Shown here piece after piece: positions 36,390-44,897 of a stretch of 64,000 nt of DNA. The notes under the pieces are model-generated. The model saw only the letters and a list, made by a program, of their open reading frames with translations, did not search any database and was not told where the DNA came from. The DNA lies in NCBI RefSeq assembly GCF_038446955.1, contig NZ_CP151803.1:4712001-4776000 (forward strand). Reading direction: 5' to 3'. Position 1 is the first letter of the stretch; each line of letters starts with the position of its first letter. This stretch comes from Pedobacter sp. FW305-3-2-15-E-R2A2. GTDB lineage: Bacteria > Bacteroidota > Bacteroidia > Sphingobacteriales > Sphingobacteriaceae. Position numbers and translations under genes: made by a program.

Positions 36390-37499
36390 CTAGCGGATCC
36401 CTGAATAGCGTTCCGGGTAATCCGGATGGGTATAAATGATTTGCCAAAGATGGTTTTTATGTGCCCTGAAAGAAGCTGCACTGATGCATAAGTAGTATTC
36501 CCACATCCGATAAAATTGCTCATCATAATGGTGTTTGATCTTATTCCAGGAAGCCTTAAATCTTTTCAACCATTCCATCAGGGTCAGGTCATAGTCCAGG
36601 CCGAAATTATGCCAGTCCTGCAAAGCGAAATAAGGTTCTGCGGCTTTACTGATTTGTGTAGGGGAAGGCATCATTCCATTTGGAAAAATATACCGGTCAA
36701 TCCAGGGGTCCGTATGGACACCACTCTCATTATTGCCAATACAATGAAGTAAAAACAAGCCTTCCTTTCTCAGGCATTGTTTTACCACCTTCATAAAAGC
36801 ATCATAATTTTTATAGCCTACATGTTCGAACATCCCAATGGACACAATACGGTCGTAACTTCCTTTCAGCAGTCGGTAGTCTTCCAGTAAAATACGAACG
36901 GGAAGGCCTTTACAACGTTCTTTAGCTAACATGGCCTGCTCAGAAGAAATCGTGACGCCGGTCACCTTCACCTGGTATCTTTCGGCAGCAAACTGCGCAA
37001 ATCCTCCCCATCCACATCCAATATCCAGAATTTCCATTCCTGGAGATAGCTTTAACTTCCTGCAGATCAGGTCAAGCTTATGTTCCTGAGCTTGCTCCAG
37101 TGTCGTTGCTTTGCTCCAATAAGCGCAGGAATAGATCATATATTTGTCCAGCATGTTTTCGAACAACTCATTTCCAATGTTATAATGCCTCTTTGCCACC
37201 TCTACCGCTCTGGTAATCGATTGCAGGTTGAAAATCTTTGCTTTGAAGCTTTGCCACAGCAAATGATATTTGATGCGTTTCTCCAGGTTAACGGTCAATA
37301 ACCGATACAAAAAGGTGTCCAGCGCTTTACAGTCCCACCATGCATTCATGTACGATTCTCCAAGGCCTAAAGACCCATAACGCAGCACATGATGGTAAAA
37401 ACGATCATCGTAAACATGGATATCAAAATCATCTGTACCGTTCAGGTGTATTCCTGCGGGCGATATTAACGTTTCAATAGTAGATTGGTACCTGTTCAT
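36390..37499 (-). CDS. cfa: Cyclopropane-fatty-acyl-phospholipid synthase
   Basis: A 369-residue SAM-dependent methyltransferase that adds a methylene bridge to unsaturated chains of membrane phospholipids. The CFA signature HYNIGNELFENMLD (about 105-118), CAYW (125-128), and the SAM-binding LDIGCGWGGFA (158-168) are present, as is the C-terminal SFRAHKNHLWQII. Length fits the family. It is convergent with the universal stress protein gene, with only 3 bp between stops, and divergent from the lipoprotein gene at 37619. It is probably part of the stress response. Confidence 0.92.
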   Translation of the reverse strand: MNRYQSTIETLISPAGIHLNGTDDFDIHVYDDRFYHHVLRYGSLGLGESYMNAWWDCKALDTFLYRLLTVNLEKRIKYHLLWQSFKAKIFNLQSITRAVEVAKRHYNIGNELFENMLDKYMIYSCAYWSKATTLEQAQEHKLDLICRKLKLSPGMEILDIGCGWGGFAQFAAERYQVKVTGVTISSEQAMLAKERCKGLPVRILLEDYRLLKGSYDRIVSIGMFEHVGYKNYDAFMKVVKQCLRKEGLFLLHCIGNNESGVHTDPWIDRYIFPNGMMPSPTQISKAAEPYFALQDWHNFGLDYDLTLMEWLKRFKASWNKIKHHYDEQFYRMWEYYLCISAASFRAHKNHLWQIIYTHPDYPERYSGIR

Positions 37500-37618
37500 A
37501 TCCGATGGGAATTCTATGTTGGTTTAAACAATTAAGTTAACCATCTGGTTTATCTTTTTTATGAACAATGAGAACTAAACGCATTTTGAATTGTTTTGAA
37601 AAAAACGTAGCTTAAATC

Positions 37619-38260
37619 ATGAAAAAGTCAATGTCTGTTGGCACAATAGGAATATTTTTTCTATTGGCCATTTTACTCAGTTCCTGTAGCCCAAGAACGA
37701 GTATTGTTTCTTCCTGGACCAAGCCCGATGTAACTTCTGTACAATATCAGAAAGTGCTCGTTATTGGATTAATGGGATCGAAGGACAGGCCTCTGCAGGA
37801 AGAAGTCGAGAATTCAATGATGAAGGCCCTGAATGCACATGGAATAAACGCGGGTTCTGCTTACGCAGAATATGGACCTAAAGCATTTCAAGGATTAAGC
37901 GAACAGGAAGCCCTGAAAAAAATAAGCGACAAAGGATACGATGGTACTTTTACCATTGCCCTGCTGGACAGGAGAAAAGAAAAAAAATACACCCCTCCTT
38001 CTTTTGGCTTTGCACCATACCCATATTACGGATTCTGGGGATATTACAGACACGTTTATGGAAGAATTTACGAGCCTGGCTATTATACAGTCAGCACCAA
38101 TTTCATACTGGAAGCCAATTTTTACAAATTAGGGGCAGATCAGCTCATTTATTCTGCACAAACTAAAACATCTGCTCCGGATAGCCCCCAGATTTTGGCA
38201 ACAGATTTCACCAACATCCTGATTCAGGACATGTTTAGTAAAGGGCTTCTAAAAAAATAG
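37619..38260 (+). CDS. Hypothetical lipoprotein (DUF4136-like)
   Basis: A 213-residue protein with a lipoprotein signal (AILLSSC, Cys23). It continues SWTKPDVTSVQYQKVLVIGL, which resembles DUF4136-type outer-membrane lipoproteins, but the match is weak. A central Pro/Tyr/Gly-rich patch (PPSFGFAPYPYYGFWGYYRH) is notable. It is divergent from cfa and sits in the stress region. Function unknown. Confidence 0.65.
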   Translation: MKKSMSVGTIGIFFLLAILLSSCSPRTSIVSSWTKPDVTSVQYQKVLVIGLMGSKDRPLQEEVENSMMKALNAHGINAGSAYAEYGPKAFQGLSEQEALKKISDKGYDGTFTIALLDRRKEKKYTPPSFGFAPYPYYGFWGYYRHVYGRIYEPGYYTVSTNFILEANFYKLGADQLIYSAQTKTSAPDSPQILATDFTNILIQDMFSKGLLKK

Positions 38261-38291
38261 CAGATTTTAGCCTCAGGTTGGAGTATAAAGA

Positions 38292-38522
38292 TCATGCGAT
38301 GTCCCAGAACTCGTCCCTGTTCATTTTCGTTTCCGATGGTAGCGCTGTATTTAAACGCCCTACATGTATGCTATTATAAACGGCTTTAATCACAATCATA
38401 TCTTTACCTTCGATTCTTTTTGCTCCGATCAGTCGAGAACAGGTCTCTTTTAAATCTGAAAAATAGATCACCGGCATGGCGCGGTCAGTATGATACGCGC
38501 CCGCCGGATTGATTAACAACAA
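38292..38522 (-). CDS. Hypothetical small protein
   Basis: A 76-residue soluble protein. A start at 38477 (MPVIYFSDLKETCSR) would give 61 residues. There is no signal peptide and no family I recognise. Codon use is coding-like, and the protein has a plausible alpha/beta alternation. It lies 32 bp from the end of the convergent lipoprotein gene. Confidence 0.4.
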   Translation of the reverse strand: MLLINPAGAYHTDRAMPVIYFSDLKETCSRLIGAKRIEGKDMIVIKAVYNSIHVGRLNTALPSETKMNRDEFWDIA

Positions 38523-38552
38523 ATTACGGAATGCCCTTCAGATCATGTTGAT

Positions 38553-38651
38553 ATGCGTTTACCTCATGTTAGCCGTCAATTGGCCTCAAAAACATTGTTA
38601 AAAGGTCTGGAAGACCAATCAGGGACCTATCAACCACCTGTTGAAGATTAA
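38553..38651 (+). other. Possible coding fragment
   Basis: A 32-residue frame (MRLPHVSRQLASKTLLKGLE, then DQSGTYQPPVED) with coding-like codons. It is open only to 38517 upstream. It may be a short gene or the tail of a gene whose 5' part is lost. I do not recognise it. Confidence 0.22.
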
Positions 38652-38726
38652 GAAACGTTCTATTGCACCAAAACGGAAATGCAGAACATTTCAACTGCAT
38701 GTCTACATCATTTTCGGGAAAAATTT

Positions 38727-39263
38727 TTATTTTAAATCTTCGGCTTTAGCAGCTGGATAAATAAAGCGTCTTCCGATCTCAGTTAAATCGGCCTTTGTCT
38801 GTATTTCATCATTTAGACATTCTTCCAGCAAAGTCGTTATTTTCTGATGCTTCGTTTCTATGGCTAAAGTGACGAGATTACCATAAGTAGCAATCTTATA
38901 GTGTTGAATGACCTGAACGAGGTTTAAAACGGCGACATCCCTCAAGGCGGTACCTGTCTCTGTACGCCGCATCATTTCTGATGCTTTATCACTTAAACAG
39001 CCAATCAATGCACAATTTCCAGCTCCTGCCTGATGCGCCAATCTGGTTAAAATGGCATCCAGGTGCCCAAGGTGTTTTTCTGTAATTACAGCATGTGAAG
39101 TAAGGAGACTTTTAAGCTCCTCGTTCACTGCGGCTATACCAAGTGCTGCGGAACACTTTGTAAATTTTCTTTCTGCGTCATATATCTCTTCTAAGCCATC
39201 GATGAAGAAATCCTGCAGTCCCATTATTTTAGGTTCATCTATCATAGTCAGATTTCTATTCAA
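38727..39263 (-). CDS. YciE-like ferritin-fold protein (DUF892)
   Basis: A 178-residue protein of PF05974, which forms a four-helix ferritin-like bundle. The N-terminal MGLQDFFIDGLEEIYDAERK (about 14-33) is the family mark, with Glu, Asp and His residues that could bind a metal pair (E25, E26, H63, E119-H120 region). Members are induced by osmotic and starvation stress. The start at 39263 could also be 39242 (MIDEPKIMG). It is cytoplasmic. Confidence 0.87.
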   Translation of the reverse strand: MNRNLTMIDEPKIMGLQDFFIDGLEEIYDAERKFTKCSAALGIAAVNEELKSLLTSHAVITEKHLGHLDAILTRLAHQAGAGNCALIGCLSDKASEMMRRTETGTALRDVAVLNLVQVIQHYKIATYGNLVTLAIETKHQKITTLLEECLNDEIQTKADLTEIGRRFIYPAAKAEDLK

Positions 39264-39428
39264 TTCAAAAAAAATTCAGATTAAATTTCGTGAAATAATT
39301 CATAAAAAACAACAAAAAAGATTGATTTAAAACAAGTTACATGAAGTAAAATCAAAAAAATGGGGGCGTAAAAAAACCATTTTCTTTCCCATTTGTTTTT
39401 TAGCTTTAGGAATCAAATTCAAAAAACC

Positions 39429-39605
39429 ATGGCAAAGTATTCAAAAAAAGCCGGAGAAAAAGTTGAAAAAGCCATGCATGAAATGAAAGAAGGCAAACTT
39501 AAATCCGGTAGCGGAAAAAAGGTAACCTCTAAAGAACAAGCGGTAGCCATTGGCCTTTCTGAAGCCAGAAAAGATGGAGCAAAAGTCCCGAAAAAAAAAT
39601 CCTGA
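39429..39605 (+). CDS. DUF6496 small basic protein
   Basis: A 58-residue, very basic protein from the ATG at 39429 (MAKYSKKAGEKVEKAMHEMK). The upstream in-frame ATG (39393) adds a hydrophobic stretch and is less likely. The sequence EGKLKSGSGKKVTSKEQAVA and IGLSEARK matches DUF6496, which is common beside stress genes such as YciE. Its charge suggests nucleic-acid binding, not shown here. Confidence 0.8.
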   Translation: MAKYSKKAGEKVEKAMHEMKEGKLKSGSGKKVTSKEQAVAIGLSEARKDGAKVPKKKS

Positions 39606-39815
39606 TACAGAAACGCCTATCATGAAGCGATGGTGACGCTTCAATCCTATTGAATCTGGTTCAGGAGACTGCCTGTGAGTATCTTTGGAATACATAACAA
39701 AATAGTCAGGACCACTCATTTTGTTAAAGTTTTAATTCATTTTCTCAAACAAAAATAAATACCACGTTGTTATATAGGCAATTGATCATTAAAGGTTTAC
39801 ATAAATTATACAACA

Positions 39816-40025
39816 ATGAAAGAATGGATTTCAACGAACGAGAGATTACCCGAAGACCATGAGTATAAGTTGATTACTGTAATAAACCCGGAGTTAGAAT
39901 ATGGATATCAGATCGCCAGATTCAACACTTATCTACAAGAATGGGAATTGCAGGAAGAAGAAAATCTAAGTCCTTGTCTGAAGGTGAGCGGATGGATGGA
40001 TTTACCCGAAATGTATTCAGTTTAA
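39816..40025 (+). CDS. DUF551-like small protein
   Basis: A 69-residue soluble protein. MKEWISTNERLPEDHEYKLI and SGWMDLPE at the end match the DUF551 pattern (WIsv..RLP at the start, W.PLP at the end), a family also common in phages. It stands alone with no mobile gene around. Function unknown. Confidence 0.65.
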   Translation: MKEWISTNERLPEDHEYKLITVINPELEYGYQIARFNTYLQEWELQEEENLSPCLKVSGWMDLPEMYSV

Positions 40026-40067
40026 CGTTTCCGCAAGAAACGGGTTCTGCGGAAAGATGCCCCACTC

Positions 40068-40075
40068 TATTTTTG
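40068..40075 (+). promoter_or_regulatory. -7 box of the 2OG oxygenase gene
   Basis: TATTTTTG matches TAnnTTTG exactly, 28 bp before the ATG at 40104. The upstream element is TTCT instead of TTTG. Confidence 0.45.
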
Positions 40076-40103
40076 TCATACCTTATATACAATACTAAAG
40101 GCC

Positions 40104-40817
40104 ATGAACAAAATCATAGAAAGACTGAAAGACACCAATTGGGATAAAGCCACAAATGAACTGCATGATCAAGGTCATACGACCTTGAAAAACATGTTGA
40201 CTAAAGAAGAATGTGACCAACTGATTCAGGCATATCAGGCGGACCATACTTATAGAAAGACCATCACGATGGAACGTTACCGTTTCGGACTTGGTGAATA
40301 TAAATATTTCCAGTATCCGCTCCCCGACCTGATCACAGAAATCCGGGAAAGCATTTATCCATTTCTTGCCCCAATTGCCAATCAGTGGATGCAAGTGCTT
40401 CACCTCGACAAATCCTTCCCCATAAGTCATGAGGAGCTAAAAAAAACCTGCCATGAAAATGGGCAAACGAAACCTACCGTTCTGATTCTTAAATATGGCC
40501 CCGGAGGTTTTAACACCCTTCATCAGGATTTATATGGAGAAATTTATTTCCCTATGCAGCTGGTTCTCTTTTTAAATGAACCCGGGAAAGATTATACGGG
40601 AGGTGAGTTTGTGCTGACCGAACAAATTCCAAGAGCGCAGTCCAAGGCAAATGTGCTTCGCCCAAAAAGAGGTGACATGCTCATCTTCAGCACCAATTTC
40701 CGGCCTGCAAAAGGAAGTAAAGGTTATTACAGGGTAAACATGAAACACGGCGTAAGTCCTTTACACAGCGGACAAAGGCATACTTTAGGCATCATTTTTC
40801 ATGACGCACTGACTTAG
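40104..40817 (+). CDS. 2OG-Fe(II) oxygenase
   Basis: A 237-residue non-haem iron enzyme. The facial triad is HQD (H140, D142) and H215, with R225 for 2-oxoglutarate, all in a double-stranded beta helix (about 120-235). The layout resembles prokaryotic homologues of prolyl/AlkB-type hydroxylases (HIF-PH-like, PF09859 type). The substrate is not known; DNA repair and protein hydroxylation are both possible. It is cytoplasmic, with its own -7 box, and followed after 41 bp by the Na+/H+ antiporter. Confidence 0.85.
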   Translation: MNKIIERLKDTNWDKATNELHDQGHTTLKNMLTKEECDQLIQAYQADHTYRKTITMERYRFGLGEYKYFQYPLPDLITEIRESIYPFLAPIANQWMQVLHLDKSFPISHEELKKTCHENGQTKPTVLILKYGPGGFNTLHQDLYGEIYFPMQLVLFLNEPGKDYTGGEFVLTEQIPRAQSKANVLRPKRGDMLIFSTNFRPAKGSKGYYRVNMKHGVSPLHSGQRHTLGIIFHDALT

Positions 40818-40858
40818 GTCCTTCGCATTTTTTCTTATATTCAAGGCTGATTTATCCG

Positions 40859-42466
40859 ATGCCTATGTTTACTGAAACCCTTTTTCTTGTGCTGGTCCTT
40901 CTTTTTGCAGTGTTTATGCTCACTATGCTGGCACAGAAGTTAAAAATATCTTATCCTATATTTCTGGTGATCGCCGGATTGGGCATCAGCTTTATTCCGG
41001 GGATCCCAAAGGTGGAGATTGAACCGGAAATGATATTTCTGATTTTCCTTCCACCTCTACTCTATGAATCTGCCTGGTATACTTCCTGGAATGACTTTTG
41101 GAAATGGAAAAGGCCTATTGGAATGCTGGCTTTTGGCCTTGTATTCTTTACTTCGATCCTCGTCGCCTATATCTCCAGCTCGATGATTCCAGGTTTTACC
41201 CTGGCCATGGGCTTTTTATTGGGAGGAATCATTTCTCCACCCGATGCAGTCGCTGCAAATTCGGTATTGAAAAATATTAAAATCCCAAAACGGCTGACCA
41301 CTGTGCTGGAAGGAGAAAGCCTGATTAATGACGCTTCCAGTTTAATTGTCTTCCGCTTTGCGCTTGCAGCAATACTTTCCGGACAGTTTTCCATGCAGCA
41401 GGCAGTCGGACAGTTTTTCCTTGCTGCTGGAATGGGGATCGTTATCGGACTGGCGATTGCCCATCTTGTCTATGTGGTGCATCGCTTTCTACCTACTACC
41501 CCTAGTATTGATGCCGCATTGACAATTATGACTCCATATTTTATGTACATCGGAGCAGAACACTTCCATTTTTCGGGAGTAATGGCGGTAGTTAGCGGAG
41601 GATTATTCCTCTCCTACAGGTCTCATGAAATTTTTGCCCATAGCAATTCCAGGATACAGGCAGTCGGGGTCTGGGCAACGCTCGCATTTGTTTTAAATGG
41701 TCTGGTCTTTATTCTGATTGGCTTAGAACTACCTGTGATTATGGAAAGTCTGGGTGATTACTCCATCGGTCAGGCCATCAATTATGGATTGATCATTAGC
41801 GTCGTCATCATTGTAATCCGCTTATTATATGTGATGCTCATCGCTTATGTTCCGGCATGGCTGGGCAACCGGAAAAGAGCTGACCCGGTAAATCCGCTCT
41901 GGAAAGGACCGGTTATTGTAGGCTGGGCCGGTATGAGGGGCGTAGTATCCCTCGCTTCTGCCCTTTCTATCCCTTTGTTAATGAACAATGGAGCAGCTTT
42001 CCCTCATCGGAGTCTCATCCTCTTTATCACCTTCGTGGTGATCCTGGTAACTCTGGTATTTCAGGGGCTGACTTTACCTTTAGTGATCAAGTGGACCAGG
42101 ATTAAAGAGATTGATGATTTTCCACCGGAAGGAGAACAGGAAGCGGGAATTCGCCTGCGACTGATACAGGTTTCACTCAAAAGGCTGGAAGAAAAGTTTG
42201 CAAAGGAAGTCAGGGAGAATGAGCTTGTCGGTTTCCTGAAGGAACAAATGGAAAGCGACCGCTCTATTGAGAACCAGCGACTGGAATCTTTGGAATGCGA
42301 TTCCATAAGAAAGGAAGAACTGGAATTCTACAATTCCATTTTAATGGACTTATATATGGTACAACGCAAAGAGTTACACCTATTACGTAAAGAAAACCGT
42401 TACAGCGACGAAGAAATCAGGAAACAGGAAAGCCAACTGGATCTTGATGAGGCTAAAATCAATTAG
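40859..42466 (+). CDS. Na+/H+ antiporter, CPA1 family
   Basis: A 535-residue inner-membrane protein with about 12 transmembrane helices in the first 415 residues. Characteristic segments are GGIISPPDAVAANSVLKNI (about 123-141), EGESLINDASSLIVFRFA with the transport carboxylate region, and GWAGMRGVVSLASALSI. A cytoplasmic, charged C-tail (about 425-535) contains a coiled helical stretch. It exchanges Na+ for protons. It may be co-transcribed with the 2OG oxygenase gene. Confidence 0.92.
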   Translation: MPMFTETLFLVLVLLFAVFMLTMLAQKLKISYPIFLVIAGLGISFIPGIPKVEIEPEMIFLIFLPPLLYESAWYTSWNDFWKWKRPIGMLAFGLVFFTSILVAYISSSMIPGFTLAMGFLLGGIISPPDAVAANSVLKNIKIPKRLTTVLEGESLINDASSLIVFRFALAAILSGQFSMQQAVGQFFLAAGMGIVIGLAIAHLVYVVHRFLPTTPSIDAALTIMTPYFMYIGAEHFHFSGVMAVVSGGLFLSYRSHEIFAHSNSRIQAVGVWATLAFVLNGLVFILIGLELPVIMESLGDYSIGQAINYGLIISVVIIVIRLLYVMLIAYVPAWLGNRKRADPVNPLWKGPVIVGWAGMRGVVSLASALSIPLLMNNGAAFPHRSLILFITFVVILVTLVFQGLTLPLVIKWTRIKEIDDFPPEGEQEAGIRLRLIQVSLKRLEEKFAKEVRENELVGFLKEQMESDRSIENQRLESLECDSIRKEELEFYNSILMDLYMVQRKELHLLRKENRYSDEEIRKQESQLDLDEAKIN

Positions 42467-42543
42467 CTTTTTCCCTTCCTCAACATATGTACATGTTTGG
42501 CAGTTAAAGGAGGCGGTACTTTGTTTCATAAAACAAAAAGAAT

Positions 42544-43368
42544 ATGAAACGACTACTGTTTATTTTAACTGCAATTTTCTTTGCAGACGCAGTTTTTGCC
42601 GCAAAAGTTGATACACTAAAGGTGTATAGCGAAACGATGAAGAAAGACATCACTTGCCTTTTTATCAGTCCGCAGGGAGCTAAAAAGCCTAAAGAAAAGA
42701 AGCACTACCCTACAGTGTACCTGTTGCACGGTTACACCGGAGATGCAAAAAGAACTTTAAAACTGGATATCCCAGACCTGAAAGCTCAGGCAGATGCCCT
42801 TCAAATGATCATTGTCCTTGCCGATGGCGGATACAACAGCTGGTATTTCGACAGTCCGCTGAATGAAAAAATCAGATACGAAAGCTTTATTACCAAAGAA
42901 CTCGTTCAATTTACGGACAAGACCTACCCTACCATTGCAGATAGAACGAAAAGGGCCATCTATGGCTGGAGCATGGGCGGACATGGCGCTTTGTATCTCG
43001 CTATACGTCATAAAGAATTATATGGGGCAGCGGGCAGTATTTGTGGAGCCGTAGATTTCAGAGCAGCGACAAAAGGTTACGACATTGAAAAAAGTCTTGG
43101 AGACTATGCAGGTCATGAAAAAAGCTGGGAGGAACATACCGTAAACTATAATGTAAACATGCTCAAAAATCAGGAATTAAAACTGATCATAGATTGCGGG
43201 CTACAAGATCCTCTTCTGGAAGTCAACAGAGCCTTACATCAGAAACTGATGGCCCTGAAAATTGACCATGATTATATCGAACGTCCAGGTGTGCACGACA
43301 ATACGTATTGGTCAAAAGCTTCTGCCTTTCAGCTCCTTTTCATTCATCATTATTTTAGTCAGTCATGA
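42544..43368 (+). CDS. Secreted esterase (esterase D family)
   Basis: A 274-residue alpha/beta hydrolase of PF00756. The signal peptide ends at VFAA (about 20). The nucleophile is S143 in GWSMGGHG, with D195-197 region and H256 (GVHDNTYW) as the likely acid and base. Relatives cleave short acyl esters, such as tributyrin or acetylated sugars. The stop overlaps the start of the Rid-like gene by 4 bp (43365-43368), so they are translationally coupled. Confidence 0.88.
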   Translation: MKRLLFILTAIFFADAVFAAKVDTLKVYSETMKKDITCLFISPQGAKKPKEKKHYPTVYLLHGYTGDAKRTLKLDIPDLKAQADALQMIIVLADGGYNSWYFDSPLNEKIRYESFITKELVQFTDKTYPTIADRTKRAIYGWSMGGHGALYLAIRHKELYGAAGSICGAVDFRAATKGYDIEKSLGDYAGHEKSWEEHTVNYNVNMLKNQELKLIIDCGLQDPLLEVNRALHQKLMALKIDHDYIERPGVHDNTYWSKASAFQLLFIHHYFSQS

Positions 43369-43832
43369 AAAAATTCAAATCAGCACTATTTATCATCACC
43401 TTAAGCATTATGGCAACTCAGGTTAAATCACAGGAAATCAGCAACCCGAAGGGACTTTACGATCCTCGTCCGCATGGATACTCACATGTAGCCACTGTTC
43501 CCGCCAACAGCACATTGGTCTTTGTTGCCGGGCAGGCAGGAACTGACGAAAAAGGAAATCTCTCTTCGGATTTCAGGACTCAGGTAAAGTATACCCTCAA
43601 AAACATCGACATCGCACTTAAAAGTAAGGGATTGGCATACCAGCATATTGTTAAGCTAACTACACTTGTCGTCAATTATGATTCAGAAAAGCACAAAGTG
43701 CTCATCGAGGAAAGTAAAAAAGTATGGCCTGACGGGAAATATCCGGTAAACACCCTCATTCCGGTTTCCAGACTCGCCTTGGATGGGATGCAGATTGAGA
43801 TTGACGCAACAGCCGTCCTGATCAACGATTAA
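43365..43832 (+). CDS. Exported RidA-like (YjgF/Rid family) protein
   Basis: A 155-residue protein. Residues 1-22 (MKKFKSALFIITLSIMATQV, then KSQ) are a signal peptide, which is unusual because RidA deaminases normally act on imines in the cytoplasm. The trimeric Rid fold is clear (VAGQAGTDEKGNLSSDFRTQ, VKLTTLVVNYD). The active-site Arg is kept (VSRLALDGMQIEID). It is coupled to the esterase gene by a 4-bp overlap. Its periplasmic substrate is unknown. Confidence 0.87.
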   Translation: MKKFKSALFIITLSIMATQVKSQEISNPKGLYDPRPHGYSHVATVPANSTLVFVAGQAGTDEKGNLSSDFRTQVKYTLKNIDIALKSKGLAYQHIVKLTTLVVNYDSEKHKVLIEESKKVWPDGKYPVNTLIPVSRLALDGMQIEIDATAVLIND

Positions 43833-43865
43833 CCACCCTTCATTCCGGTTTGTTCCGGAAGTATC

Positions 43866-43907
43866 TATGTCCTGAAATGTATTTTATACCGATTATTTCA
43901 GGACATA
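43866..43907. repeat. 13-bp perfect hairpin between Rid and SAM hydrolase genes
   Basis: TATGTCCTGAAAT (43866-43878) pairs perfectly with ATTTCAGGACATA (43895-43907) over a 16-nt loop. There is no T-run, so it is more likely an operator-like dyad, an RNA-processing site or an attenuator than a simple terminator. Confidence 0.5.
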
Positions 43908-43972
43908 ATCATATTATTCCAGGTTTTATTCCCCTAAATCGAGTAAATTTATTCCAGGTTATACAAAATGGA

Positions 43973-44887
43973 ATGAAGATCAAATTACTACCTCTGGTTT
44001 ATTTACTATTTGCCCTCAGTTTCTGTCATACTGCCTCTGCACAAAATAAGATCGTCGTCTTTCAATCCGATTTTGGATTAAAAGACGGTGCCGTTTCGGC
44101 AATGAAGGGCGTGGCAATGGGTGTTTCTACAGATTTAAAATTATACGACCTCAGTCATGAGATCCCCGCATACAATATATGGGAAGCCAGTTACCGTTTG
44201 CTGCAAACCGTCCCTTATTACCCGAAAGGTACGGTTTTCGTTTCTGTAGTTGATCCAGGGGTGGGAACCGAACGAAAATCGGTAGTCCTGCAAACAAAAA
44301 GCGGACATTATATTGTCAGCCCGGATAATGGAACACTTACGCTGGTGGCTGAATCTTTGGGGATTGAAGCGGTAAGAGAAATCGATGAGGCGGTCAACAG
44401 ACGTAAAGATTCCGGAAAATCCTATACCTTTCATGGCAGAGATGTATATGCCTACACCGCAGCGCGCCTGGCGGCCGGAACCATCAGTTTTAAACAGGTC
44501 GGAAAACAGTTGTCAAATCAGGTGGTTCTTATTTCTTATCAAAAAGCCTTATTGGAAAATGGCAGGATCAAAGGAAATATCCCTGTTTTAGATGTTCAAT
44601 ATGGAAACATATGGACAAATATCGGATCAGAATTGCTCGGTCTGCTGGACATTAAATATGGAGATTTGATTCATATTGCAGTTTATCACCTGGATAAAAA
44701 AGTTTATGAAGGAACGATGCCTTATAGTGCTACATTTGGCGCGGTAAATCAGGGAAAGCCTTTGGCTTATCTGAACAGCCTTCTGGAATTGTCGTTTGCA
44801 ATTAATCAGGGCAATTTTGCTGCTGAGCATCGGATAGCAAGCGGTAATGAATGGACAGTAGAAGTAACCCCGGTCAACAAAAGATAA
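43973..44887 (+). CDS. Exported SAM hydrolase / SAM hydroxide adenosyltransferase family protein
   Basis: A 304-residue protein of PF01887 from the ATG at 43973. An in-frame ATG at 43850 runs through the hairpin and is rejected. The signal peptide MKIKLLPLVYLLFALSFCHT and then ASAQ is followed by the family motifs SDFGLKDGAVSAMKGV, LSHEIP, VVDPGVGTERK and SPDNGTL. Family members hydrolyse S-adenosylmethionine to adenosine and methionine or are halogenases. SAM is cytoplasmic, so an exported copy raises the question of a different substrate. It ends 10 bp before the cardiolipin synthase start, probably one transcript. Confidence 0.85.
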   Translation: MKIKLLPLVYLLFALSFCHTASAQNKIVVFQSDFGLKDGAVSAMKGVAMGVSTDLKLYDLSHEIPAYNIWEASYRLLQTVPYYPKGTVFVSVVDPGVGTERKSVVLQTKSGHYIVSPDNGTLTLVAESLGIEAVREIDEAVNRRKDSGKSYTFHGRDVYAYTAARLAAGTISFKQVGKQLSNQVVLISYQKALLENGRIKGNIPVLDVQYGNIWTNIGSELLGLLDIKYGDLIHIAVYHLDKKVYEGTMPYSATFGAVNQGKPLAYLNSLLELSFAINQGNFAAEHRIASGNEWTVEVTPVNKR

Positions 44888-44897
44888 AGCAGCTGAT

